Shown here: one piece after another, positions 1 to 7,809 of the stretch | Layout: each line of letters starts with the position of its first letter | Position numbering within the stretch: position 1 is the stretch's first letter | NCBI GenBank assembly: GCA_016711485.1 | Contig: JADJSX010000025.1 | Coordinates: forward strand, 372,001-436,000 | Direction of reading: 5' to 3' | Length of the DNA stretch: 64,000 nucleotides | DNA from: Leptospiraceae bacterium | Lineage (GTDB): Bacteria; Spirochaetota; Leptospiria; Leptospirales; Leptospiraceae | Notes under the pieces: model-generated | What the model was told of the DNA's origin: nothing | The model's database searches: none | Seen by the model: the letters and a program-made list of their open reading frames with translations, nothing else | Program-made: the position numbers and the translations under genes

Positions 1-1
1 A

Positions 2-109
2 GAAGTACCTTTTGATATTATTTCAGCAAGTAAAAAGTCGTTTTCAGAAATTGTTGTAAACCCAGATAAAATAAAAGAATTAAAAGGAGATATGGTCGTT
101 TCTGGCTAA
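2..109 (+). CDS. flhF: FlhF C-terminus (partial)
   Basis: The reading frame enters from the left edge and stops at TAA 107-109, leaving 35 residues. They include VPFDIISAS and VNPDKIKEL, which resemble the end of the SRP-type GTPase FlhF. That protein sets flagellar position and number together with FlhG. The assignment rests mainly on context, because the next gene is an FlhG-type ATPase starting 17 bases later. The GTPase core is outside the window, so another upstream partner cannot be excluded. Confidence 0.6.
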   Translation, partial: EVPFDIISASKKSFSEIVVNPDKIKELKGDMVVSG

Positions 110-126
110 TCTTCAAAAGAGGAAAA

Positions 127-1011
127 ATGGAACCCGAAGAAACTGCCGCTGAAGAAAAAGTTGAAACTTCTAAATACACAGGTTTTTCTGAAGGTTCTTC
201 TGAAAAAATTATAGCTATTTCTTCGGGTAAAGGTGGCGTCGGTAAAACCGTTTTTGCCGTTAATTTGGCTATAGCACTCGCTAAAGCTGGAAAAAAAATC
301 CTCATCATAGATGGGGACTTAGGTCTTGGAAACGTAAACGTTTTACTAGGTTTTCATCCTAAGTTTAATCTTTATCATGTCATGAAGGGTCATCGTTCGA
401 TTAGGGACATAGTCTATCATACCCCCGAAGGTGTAGATGTTATTCCTGGTGCAAACGGTTATACTCAGTTTACCAATTTGGATGATAATAGTCGTAAGAG
501 TTTAATTGATAGTTTTTCTGTATTGGATACTTATGATTATATCTTAATTGATACGGGAGCAGGAATTGGGCAAAATGTTATTAGTTTTTCTATGTACGCA
601 AATGAAGTAATGCTTGTGATTACTCCAGACCCAACCTCTATTACAGATGCATTTGGACTTGTAAAATCTCTAATAACTCTCGATAAGAATAAAAAAATTA
701 GTTTTATTGTAAATCGAATTAAGAATGAGCAAGAAGGAAATAAAGTAGTAAAGAGAATTACTGAAATTAGTAAAAAATTTTTAGGTATGGAACCAAAAAA
801 TTTAGGATTTCTTTATTTTGATGAAGAAATAGAAAAAAGCGTTCGAAAACAAAGACCATTTTTATTCACAGCCCCAACTAGCAAAGCTGCCGAAAATTTA
901 TATCAGATAATGGGTACCGTTGCAAATATTCCGATAGATCCCTATCAGACCAAACCAAAAATGGTGGCATACTTTAAAAAATTTCTAAATGCACTTATTC
1001 CCAATACCTAG
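127..1011 (+). CDS. flhG: MinD/ParA-type ATPase FlhG (YlxH)
   Basis: This is a 294-residue P-loop ATPase of the MinD/FlhG family, which controls flagellar number together with FlhF. The deviant Walker A motif KGGVGKT is at residues 35-41. The switch region IIDGDLGLGNVNVLLG follows, and the Walker B-like YILIDTGAGIG lies near residue 140. The N-terminus is short and acidic. I do not see the DQAxxLR motif with which FlhG homologues stimulate the FlhF GTPase, so that contact may differ here. The gene lies between the flhF end and the fliA-type sigma gene, the usual spirochaete order. The start ATG 127 follows a weak GAGGAA. Confidence 0.9.
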   Translation: MEPEETAAEEKVETSKYTGFSEGSSEKIIAISSGKGGVGKTVFAVNLAIALAKAGKKILIIDGDLGLGNVNVLLGFHPKFNLYHVMKGHRSIRDIVYHTPEGVDVIPGANGYTQFTNLDDNSRKSLIDSFSVLDTYDYILIDTGAGIGQNVISFSMYANEVMLVITPDPTSITDAFGLVKSLITLDKNKKISFIVNRIKNEQEGNKVVKRITEISKKFLGMEPKNLGFLYFDEEIEKSVRKQRPFLFTAPTSKAAENLYQIMGTVANIPIDPYQTKPKMVAYFKKFLNALIPNT

Positions 1012-1020
1012 GAGGAACCT

Positions 1021-1491
1021 CTGCAAGTTAAGTTTATAATTGTATTTTTTTGTATAGCTCTCTTGGTGAGTGTTACCTGTGGATTCATTACAGGAAATCG
1101 AATTCTTCATATTTTTTCAATAGCAGGTATAGGAGCTTTGATTTTTGGAGGAATGGGGTTTGGCATTTATGCAATATTCGAAAAGAAGGTTCCTGAATTT
1201 TTAGATTTTCTCTCTGAGTTAGGTGGTGGGATGGGATTTCGTCGCTCGAGTAGTGATCCTTATTCAGTTGGTGGTGACTTCTCCTCCGATGGTGAGATTA
1301 AGTTGGCAAAAAATGAGGAATCTATGAGTAGCGATTTTGGTGGCGAGCCGCAAGCACCAAGAGTGAAAGATGGAAAATACGGGGATCATTTAATGATCAA
1401 TAATATCGCAATTAAAAACGAACCAAAACTCATGGCGGAAGCAATTCGCACAATAATGTCTCAAGATGAGCCAGAAACACCAAAACAATAG
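1021..1491 (+). CDS. Membrane-anchored hypothetical protein between flhG and fliA, CTG start
   Basis: The 156-residue protein has two hydrophobic segments, at residues 4-20 and 28-52, and then a Gly/Ser-rich polar tail. I do not recognise the family. A strong AGGAGG at 1010-1015, overlapping the flhG stop, lies five bases before CTG 1021. That CTG opens a frame giving a sensible membrane N-terminus (LQVKFIIVFF). A downstream TTG at 1063 would cut the first segment in half and has no comparable ribosome binding site. Position suggests a role in flagellar assembly or regulation, but that is inference only. Confidence 0.7.
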   Translation: MQVKFIIVFFCIALLVSVTCGFITGNRILHIFSIAGIGALIFGGMGFGIYAIFEKKVPEFLDFLSELGGGMGFRRSSSDPYSVGGDFSSDGEIKLAKNEESMSSDFGGEPQAPRVKDGKYGDHLMINNIAIKNEPKLMAEAIRTIMSQDEPETPKQ

Positions 1492-1571
1492 AAAATAAGT
1501 AAATAATCATCGAAATGTAAATAAAATGATTGTAATTTCGAAACCATAAAGAAAATAATAAAAATCGGATT

Positions 1572-2372
1572 ATGTCTAGGCTGCTTGACAAATACAATCA
1601 ATTTGACGAAACCTCTTTATGGAAAGACTACAGAGTCTCCAAAAATTCAGAGATCAGAGCTTACCTCGTTGAAAAATATTCCCCGCTCGTAAAACACGTT
1701 GCTGGGCGTGTTGCTATAGGTATGCCTCAAAACGTTGAATTTGATGACTTAGTTAGTTACGGCGTTTTCGGACTGTTAGACGCTATCGAAAAGTTTGATC
1801 CTGCTCGCGAAATTAAATTTAAAACTTACGCAATGACACGTATTCGGGGAAGTATTTTTGATGAATTACGTTCAGTGGATTGGATTCCTCGTTCTATTCG
1901 CCAGAAAGCAAAACAACTAGAACAAATTATCGGAATGCTCGAAAACAAAGAAGGGCAAACTGTTGAAGATGAATTAATTGCAAAGGAACTAGGGGTATCG
2001 GTTGATGAGCTTGCTACTTTACTTACCAAGATCAGCGGCACATCGTTAGTATCCTTAAATGATATTTGGTTTTTAGGTGATGAGAATGATGAGGTTTCCT
2101 TTATGGAGACTTTAGAATCACCTGCAAATATGAATCCAGATGTAATCATCGAAAAAGAAGAAATAAAAAATGTAATTGTGGAAGCAATAAAAACACTTCC
2201 CGAGAAAGAGAAAAAAGTTATCGTTCTTTATTATTATGAAGATCTCACCCTCAAAGAAATCGGAGAAGTACTGGAAGTAACCGAATCTCGAATTTCTCAA
2301 CTCCACACTAAGGCCGTTATGCGCCTTCGCAGTAAACTTGGCAAAGTTAAGTCTGTAGTTACTAAGAAGTAA
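1572..2372 (+). CDS. fliA: Flagellar sigma factor FliA/WhiG (sigma-28)
   Basis: This is a 266-residue sigma-70-family factor of the FliA/WhiG group, which directs RNA polymerase to late flagellar promoters. Region 2 carries EFDDLVSYGVFGLLDAIEKF and, slightly later, KFKTYAMTRIRGSIFDELR (about residues 55-100). Region 3 follows, with DWIPRSIRQKAKQLE. Region 4 (about 210-255) has LPEKEKKVIVLYYYEDLTLK and the recognition helix ESRISQLH. The length and the linkage to flhF-flhG are typical. No FlgM-type anti-sigma gene is nearby. Confidence 0.95.
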   Translation: MSRLLDKYNQFDETSLWKDYRVSKNSEIRAYLVEKYSPLVKHVAGRVAIGMPQNVEFDDLVSYGVFGLLDAIEKFDPAREIKFKTYAMTRIRGSIFDELRSVDWIPRSIRQKAKQLEQIIGMLENKEGQTVEDELIAKELGVSVDELATLLTKISGTSLVSLNDIWFLGDENDEVSFMETLESPANMNPDVIIEKEEIKNVIVEAIKTLPEKEKKVIVLYYYEDLTLKEIGEVLEVTESRISQLHTKAVMRLRSKLGKVKSVVTKK

Positions 2373-2486
2373 AATTTTTTATTCTCTGCGAATTTCCTTC
2401 GGATTTATAACTTAAATAGACTAATAACTAAAATACTAAATACAATCATGAATTAAATTTTGTTCAAATGTATTAAAGGAGTTTCT

Positions 2487-3899
2487 ATGAGAAAAAAAAT
2501 AATTGGTTTATCTGGATTGTTCGGCTTATTGTTGGTAATCTTAATTGTGGGATTTATTTCTATTTCTTCTTTTATTACACCTGATTTTATTGTGAAACAA
2601 GTTGAGAGTTCTTTAAATGTTCGAGCAGATTTAAAAAAAGTAAATATAAATCTATTTTCTTTATTATCTTCCATTGAATTGGAGAACTTTAGTTTACATA
2701 ATAGAGATTCTTTTGCGGATAATGCAAATAATCTTTCAGAAAGGTCACCTTCCGAAAATCCAATTATTTCAGTTGAGAAAGTAGATTTAAAATTAAATTT
2801 TCTATCACTCCTTAAACGTAAATTTGAATTAAGAAATTTCATACTCATTACACCGATAGTAAGTGTTGTCATAAAAGAAAATGGAAATAACCTATCTCAT
2901 TTGTTTCAGAAACCAAAAATAGTAGAAGGCAAACCAAATCTTGCTTTAGATGAAACTGAAAATGAGAAAGTGAATACGGATAATTCAGATAAACCTTTTA
3001 CCGTTAAATCACTTACCATTTCTGCTAACGTAGGGAAAATAGGAATTGAGTCAGGACAAATTGACATATTTATTCAAAAAACTTTACAAAAAGTTTCTTT
3101 AAAAAACGTAAGTTTATTGTTAAGAGATATAGATATTAATCCAGAAAATTTGGAAAAACATAATTCGATTCTACTAACGGCTAATGCGAATTTTTCTATA
3201 TTTAATTCAGGCGGACAAGAAACTGCTTTGCTAAAAATTAATTCCAATGGAGTAATTGTCCCTTTTGTTCCTTCATCTGGATTAATAAATCCATCGATAA
3301 ATTACCATTTGAAGATAATAGAAGGAAGTTACTTTGAAGGGCTTTTAATAATGGATGCATTATCTGGTAATCTTCCTATTTTAGCAAATGCTGGTATAAA
3401 ATTGGAAGGACTTTCGAAAAAAGCGGAGTTAATGAAAAATGTGGAATTAAGTGTAAATTATAATTCCAGTAAAATAACTTTTTTGACACCCGTAACTCTC
3501 CCAATGGCTAACTATGATTTGATGTTAGAAAAACAAAGTTGGATTCAGATAAATTCAAATGATCATATATTTACTGGAGGAATTTTGACTTCAAAGGTTG
3601 AATCTGATAAGGCGATTAGCCAAATTGATTTAGCGATTAAAGAAAAATTAAAAATAGAAAACCCAACTGAAACTAGAAATAAAATTTTAAAAAATCTTAT
3701 TAAAGAGGATCGAATCTATCTCCCTTTTATTTCGAATGGAAATATCAAGTCGCCTTTTGTTAAATTAAATGTTGAACTACCTTCGATTTCGGAATTGACA
3801 AAGGATTTGGTCGGTGACAAACTTAAGGACGAATTAGGTAAAAAAATTCCAGCAGGAGTTAGTGATTCAATAAATAAAGGATTAAAGAAACTATTTTAG
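2487..3899 (+). CDS. AsmA-like membrane-anchored protein
   Basis: The 470-residue protein has an N-terminal membrane helix (about residues 5-27) followed by a long periplasmic region. The segment just after the helix, with VKQVESSLNVRADLKKVNIN and LENFSLHNRD, resembles the N-terminus of AsmA-type proteins, which help lipid or outer-membrane homeostasis. ATG 2487 is preferred because AAAGGAG lies just upstream; an in-frame TTG at 2460 lacks a binding site. The last nine bases overlap the end of the convergent gene. Similarity is structural rather than close, so the exact role is unknown. Confidence 0.65.
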   Translation: MRKKIIGLSGLFGLLLVILIVGFISISSFITPDFIVKQVESSLNVRADLKKVNINLFSLLSSIELENFSLHNRDSFADNANNLSERSPSENPIISVEKVDLKLNFLSLLKRKFELRNFILITPIVSVVIKENGNNLSHLFQKPKIVEGKPNLALDETENEKVNTDNSDKPFTVKSLTISANVGKIGIESGQIDIFIQKTLQKVSLKNVSLLLRDIDINPENLEKHNSILLTANANFSIFNSGGQETALLKINSNGVIVPFVPSSGLINPSINYHLKIIEGSYFEGLLIMDALSGNLPILANAGIKLEGLSKKAELMKNVELSVNYNSSKITFLTPVTLPMANYDLMLEKQSWIQINSNDHIFTGGILTSKVESDKAISQIDLAIKEKLKIENPTETRNKILKNLIKEDRIYLPFISNGNIKSPFVKLNVELPSISELTKDLVGDKLKDELGKKIPAGVSDSINKGLKKLF

Positions 3900-4574
3900 T
3901 AAAGTTACAAAATCTATATAGGTTAAAAATTCAATTACGGCTACTTCTTTATTTATCAAAGCCATTTCGCTACGTTTAAACATTGCTTTTCCTAGATCTT
4001 TTACATGAATTTCGTGATACCGATTTGGTAGAAAGTTAGAAATAAGGGGAAACGTTAGTTGCGTTAAATTTTGTAGGATTCCATATCTAGGCTCGTCAGT
4101 AACTAATAGAGATGGTTGAAATAAAAAAGTACCTTTAAATCCTAAGTTAATAATCCTATCTTGTAAAATTCCTTTTGCTTTGAGATAGTGTACTTTAGAA
4201 TCTGGATTTGCATCGGCAGAACTTAGTAGATTGAAATACTTTACTCCAGATTGAGCACATAACTTTGCAAAGGAACTTGCATATTCTACATCTACCTTCC
4301 AAAATTCTTCTTTTGAAACTTTACTCGGTTGTCCTACTCCAAGAGTGCAGAAGGCAACATCAATTCCTTGAAACAAATCTTGATTAGCCGCTAAGTTATC
4401 AAAGTTTACGATTGATTGTTTGCATTTTGAAAAATTTCCGGTAAATTTGGAAGTGTCGATCTCTTTTCTTCCCAAAGAAATAACGGATTGACAGGATTCT
4501 GATTGGAATAGCGCATTCAGTACATTTGAGCCTACTGCTCCTGAGCCACCAATAATTACTGCTTTGAACTTCAT
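3891..4574 (-). CDS. NAD(P)-binding atypical short-chain dehydrogenase
   Basis: The protein has about 227 residues and a Rossmann nucleotide-binding motif at its start (GGSGAVGSNVLNAL). CTLGVG and YFNLLSSADANP follow, as in the TIP30/HTATIP2-like group of atypical SDRs. The canonical YxxxK pair appears as HYLKAK. The substrate cannot be told. ATG 4574 (MKFKAVIIGG) places the Rossmann motif right at the N-terminus, as usual; upstream in-frame codons would add 29 residues without similarity. It is convergent with the AsmA-like gene and divergent from msrA. Confidence 0.75.
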   Translation of the reverse strand: MKFKAVIIGGSGAVGSNVLNALFQSESCQSVISLGRKEIDTSKFTGNFSKCKQSIVNFDNLAANQDLFQGIDVAFCTLGVGQPSKVSKEEFWKVDVEYASSFAKLCAQSGVKYFNLLSSADANPDSKVHYLKAKGILQDRIINLGFKGTFLFQPSLLVTDEPRYGILQNLTQLTFPLISNFLPNRYHEIHVKDLGKAMFKRSEMALINKEVAVIEFLTYIDFVTLLK

Positions 4575-4694
4575 ACAAAATGATTTCTTGTCGTGTTTCG
4601 ATTTGTAAAGTAGAAATTTAAATTCAATAAGTAGATTTTTTTGTAACTTTGCTCCTTTCATGCTTAAAGATCATGCATAGGAGAAAGTAATAGG

Positions 4695-5279
4695 ATGAAA
4701 AAAATATTGGTTTTATTTTTAATATTTAGTTTTCCGATTTTGGCAGAAGAAAAAATGGCTACGGCTATTTTTGCTGGTGGGTGTTTTTGGTGTATGGAGC
4801 CTCCCTTTGAGAAAGCGGAAGGTGTAAAGGAAGTGATTAGCGGGTATACAGGTGGTCAAAAGGAAAATCCAACCTATGAAGAAGTTAGCTCTGGTACAAC
4901 TGGTCATGTAGAGGCAATACAAGTTATCTACAACCCTAAAAAAATTTCCTATATGCAACTACTAGATATTTTTTGGCGACAAATTGATCCAACAGACTTA
5001 GACGGACAATTTGTTGATAGAGGCAAACAATATAGAAGTGCCATATTCTTTTCCTCCAAAGAAGAACAGTTATTGGCAGAGAAATCAAAATCTAACTTAG
5101 AAAAATCAAAACGTTTTCAGAAACCGATTATTACTGAAATAATATCTGCAGGGAAATTCTTTCCAGCGGAGGAATACCACCAAGACTATTACAAAAAAAA
5201 TCCAGTACGCTATAAATACTACAGACATGGATCTGGAAGAGATCAATTCTTGAAAAAGTTTTGGATAAACGAATCTTAA
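4695..5279 (+). CDS. msrA: Peptide methionine sulfoxide reductase MsrA, exported
   Basis: This 194-residue MsrA reduces methionine-S-sulfoxide in damaged proteins. The catalytic motif GCFWC is at residues 29-33, with the nucleophile at Cys30. It is followed by SGYTGGQ, TGHVEAIQV, DPTDLDGQF and the C-terminal AEEYHQDYY. A hydrophobic N-terminus (residues 4-16, ending near ILA/EE) looks like a signal peptide, so the enzyme probably acts outside the cytoplasm, where most MsrA proteins do not. An imperfect hairpin follows the stop and may end the transcript. Confidence 0.95.
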   Translation: MKKILVLFLIFSFPILAEEKMATAIFAGGCFWCMEPPFEKAEGVKEVISGYTGGQKENPTYEEVSSGTTGHVEAIQVIYNPKKISYMQLLDIFWRQIDPTDLDGQFVDRGKQYRSAIFFSSKEEQLLAEKSKSNLEKSKRFQKPIITEIISAGKFFPAEEYHQDYYKKNPVRYKYYRHGSGRDQFLKKFWINES

Positions 5280-5283
5280 GAAG

Positions 5284-5317
5284 CCCTAAGTCTGCATAAA
5301 TTCACAGACTCATAGGG
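5284..5317 (+). terminator. Hairpin after msrA
   Basis: CCCTAAGTCTG at 5284-5294 pairs with CAGACTCATAGGG at 5305-5317, with a two-base bulge and a 10-base loop. It starts five bases after the msrA stop. The following T-rich stretch comes about 20 bases later, so this would be a weak intrinsic terminator. Confidence 0.45.
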
Positions 5318-5400
5318 TGTGTTAAGCCAGAGGCAAACTTTTTTACCTTAAACTGGATAAAAAAATATTTTTTTAGTTGACCGAACGTTTGTTATAAAAT

Positions 5401-5434
5401 AATCCTATTTAAAACAAGTGTTCTAAATAGGATT
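5401..5434 (+). promoter_or_regulatory. Perfect inverted repeat covering the ribosome binding site of the TetR gene
   Basis: AATCCTATTT (5401-5410) and AAATAGGATT (5425-5434) are perfect 10-bp arms, and the loop contains a smaller AACA/TGTT pair. The right arm contains AGGA, the only plausible Shine-Dalgarno for ATG 5439. The site sits just downstream of a promoter-like TTGACC (5377-5382) and an AT-rich block. It could be the operator of the TetR protein, an RNA hairpin limiting translation, or both. Confidence 0.65.
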
Positions 5435-5438
5435 AAAA

Positions 5439-6017
5439 ATGCCAAAAGTCGTAAACCATGAGCTGTATAGAGAAGAATTATTAGAAAAGTGTTTCGATCT
5501 ATTCGCTAGGAATGGGTTTCAAGGGGTAACAATGCGGGAAATCGCGAAACAATTGGATGTTTCGACCGGAACTCTCTATCATTATTTTCCAAGTAAAGAG
5601 GAAATTTTCCGACAAATGATTTTCCAATTGAGCCAAAAACAAGTTGTTTATTTGACAGAGCGATTTAACCGCACGAAATCTTTTGATGAACGAATTCAAT
5701 CGCTTCTACAGCATATTTCAAAAAATGAAATCTTTTTTCAGAATGTACTTTTTCTGATCATAGACTATTACAGGCAAAATAAACTAGAAGATCCCGAACA
5801 TTTTATTCGCAACATAGCGAATTATTACCGTAAGTCGTTAGGTGAACTTATTGGATTTGGTGATTCAACTGCGAGCGGAGCATTGTTCACATTTTGTTTA
5901 GGATTAGTAGTTCAAAGTATGATTGAAAGTGATGGTTCGGAAAAGGAAAAGGTATTTCATTTAATCAAACAAATGTTAGATGCATTTATTAATTCTATAT
6001 CAACTAACGTATCATAA
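5439..6017 (+). CDS. TetR/AcrR-family transcriptional regulator
   Basis: The 192-residue repressor has an N-terminal TetR helix-turn-helix: FARNGFQGVTMREIAKQLDV, then STGTLYHYFPSKEEIF (about residues 22-60). The C-terminal ligand domain is unrecognised. It lies 31 bases before a diiron protein gene on the same strand, so the two are probably co-transcribed and the regulator probably controls that gene. Inverted repeats directly upstream make autoregulation likely. The inducer is unknown. Confidence 0.9.
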   Translation: MPKVVNHELYREELLEKCFDLFARNGFQGVTMREIAKQLDVSTGTLYHYFPSKEEIFRQMIFQLSQKQVVYLTERFNRTKSFDERIQSLLQHISKNEIFFQNVLFLIIDYYRQNKLEDPEHFIRNIANYYRKSLGELIGFGDSTASGALFTFCLGLVVQSMIESDGSEKEKVFHLIKQMLDAFINSISTNVS

Positions 6018-6048
6018 GTTTTTAAAAAATAAATAAGAGGTAAGAAGG

Positions 6049-7155
6049 ATGACAACAATATTAGATATAACAGACATGGCAAGCAGAAACGTAAAGGTTG
6101 CGTGGGATTTATTTCCTTCTGCCTTTTCCGGATATTTGATGCAGGAAGGAAAACGTCCGCAAATTGATATTAAATCAAATCACGGGATTCATTACGATTG
6201 GAAATATGACAATTACGGAAATCCAGAATTTCAAAAACTTTATATAAAAGCTAAGAAAGGTCAGTGGGATTCAGATGATTTGGCTTGGGGTACAAGCGTT
6301 GATCCTTCTAACTTTGAGTTACCTATTTTCCCTGAAAAATTACAACCGATGTATGGTACAGATATGTATCGAAAATTAGACAGGAAAAAACAAGGAGAAA
6401 TGCTTCATTCTACAATCTCTTGGTTATTGTCACAATTTCTGCATGGAGAACAAGGTGCGTTATACGCAGCAGCTATGACAGTAGAGGCGACTCCATGGAT
6501 GGGAGCTAAGTATTATGGATCCACACAAGTAATGGATGAGGCTCGTCATGTGGAAGTATTTTCGAAATATATAGATACAAAGTTAAATAAACTCTACCAC
6601 ATAAATGATAATCTATTCGTTGTTATCCACGCACTTACAAATACTGGGGATTGGGATTTGAAGTTTTTAGGAATGCAAATAATGATTGAAGGTCTTGCTC
6701 TTGGGGCTTTCGGAATGATTTATAAATTCACAAAAGAACCCTTGCTTAAAGAGTTACTTAAACAGGTAATTTCAGATGAATCTCGCCATGTGCATTACGG
6801 TGTAGAGGCGCTTAGAGACTACTATACCAAAGAATGTCCAGAACATGTTCGTAGGGATAGAGAAGATTGGGCATATGAAGTGAGCATAATGCTCAGAAAC
6901 CGCTTTATGTTTACGGAATTTCATGAAGAGTACTTTGCCCATTCAATTTCCAAAGAGAATTGGATTCGAATGGTATTAGAATCTGATATTATGTCAGAGT
7001 TTAGGCGTTCTTTGTTTTCAAGATTAATTCCTAACTTAAAAGCAATCGGACTTTTGAGTGATCGTATTAAACCAAAATACGAAGCTTTAGGTCTTTTGCG
7101 TTACCAAGACGGAAAAGCCGCTGATCAAATTTCTCTAGCGGAATTGCTTTCGTAG
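6049..7155 (+). CDS. Ferritin-like diiron protein, probable oxygenase
   Basis: The 368-residue protein is helix-rich. Its metal-ligand pattern is that of the ferritin/ribonucleotide-reductase R2 fold: HGEQGALYAA, then MDEARHVEVF near residue 165, then MIEGLALGAFG, then SDESRHVHYG near residue 250. The two E(A/S)RH motifs are the carboxylate/His ligands of a diiron centre. Such proteins hydroxylate or desaturate small molecules or fatty acids; the substrate is unknown. AAGAGGTAAGA precedes ATG 6049. Pairing with a TetR regulator suggests induction by a lipid or xenobiotic. This is not AurF by any feature I can prove. Confidence 0.75.
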   Translation: MTTILDITDMASRNVKVAWDLFPSAFSGYLMQEGKRPQIDIKSNHGIHYDWKYDNYGNPEFQKLYIKAKKGQWDSDDLAWGTSVDPSNFELPIFPEKLQPMYGTDMYRKLDRKKQGEMLHSTISWLLSQFLHGEQGALYAAAMTVEATPWMGAKYYGSTQVMDEARHVEVFSKYIDTKLNKLYHINDNLFVVIHALTNTGDWDLKFLGMQIMIEGLALGAFGMIYKFTKEPLLKELLKQVISDESRHVHYGVEALRDYYTKECPEHVRRDREDWAYEVSIMLRNRFMFTEFHEEYFAHSISKENWIRMVLESDIMSEFRRSLFSRLIPNLKAIGLLSDRIKPKYEALGLLRYQDGKAADQISLAELLS

Positions 7156-7285
7156 ATAAATAGAGACAGAATAAAGAAACCATTTTTAATTTTCTACAAG
7201 ATTCGATATGATACTAATTATTCATTCTATGTAAAAAGGGATTTTGTAGAAATATCAAAATTAGCTGATAATTTAAATTTAATGA

Positions 7286-7360
7286 CTGACCTTACGCAAA
7301 AAAGAAAAATTAGGAAAATTAGAGTTAAATTCAGAGTATTAGAAAAGGCTAATTAATTAA
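7286..7360 (+). mobile_element. Element A, left half of the split copy
   Basis: It begins with the terminal repeat CTGACCTTACGC (7286-7297) and follows the complete copy at 44925 through to CTAATTAATTAA (7349-7360), where homology stops. It is preceded by TTAATGA (7279-7285). The missing right half is found in the same orientation at 9084-9178 and is followed by TTAGTGA, a near-identical 7-mer. The two halves therefore look like the ends of one insertion. Confidence 0.75.
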
Positions 7361-7376
7361 ATTTTAACGATTGGAT

Positions 7377-7494
7377 TTATATACCCTTTGCCAAAAGTAA
7401 ATTCCTGTTTAAAACTAGATAACTTTCTTTTGGCAATTGGGAATACCTCTTTTGTGAAAAATAGCGGAACTTATTTATGAGAAGCGGTATATAA
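7377..7494 (+). repeat. Element B, the better-preserved copy (118 bp)
   Basis: The ends are TTATATACC (7377-7385) and GGTATATAA (7486-7494), an exact 9-bp inverted repeat. Internally TTTGCCAAAAG and CTTTTGGCAA form a further hairpin. About 80 bp of the right part recurs on the opposite strand at 26581-26661, and the left end recurs alone near 45231 and 51537. There is no coding capacity. Confidence 0.75.
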
Positions 7495-7579
7495 TTAATA
7501 GTCCATACTCATTGAATACTGATAACTCTTTATTTAGTCATTTTAGAATGAAAAAGCAACGTTTTCAAATAACAAAACT

Positions 7580-7750
7580 ATGAAACTGAATTTCTCAGTG
7601 GATATTTTCAAAAAAATACTGGAAAAAAATGGTATTGAATTGTCGGGGGAAGTTCTTTCTATGGAAGAAGAAAGAAATAAAGATATTAATCGCATCGACT
7701 GATTGAATGATTATGTAAAAGTATTGACCGTCAAAGATTTGTTTACTTAA
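7580..7750 (+). pseudogene. Short gene remnant interrupted by one in-frame TGA
   Basis: ATG 7580 opens 40 codons (MKLNFSVDIFKKILEKNG at the start) to TGA 7700-7702. The same frame then continues through LNDYVKVLTVKDLFT to TAA 7748-7750. I recognise no family. It lies inside the segment that splits element A, before the receiver/ATPase gene. A chance frame of this length is possible. Confidence 0.35.
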
Positions 7751-7809
7751 CTCTAAGAGAAGGAATAATTACTCGAAGTCGAAAGAAAGTTTTAAGATAG
7801 AAGGAATTT

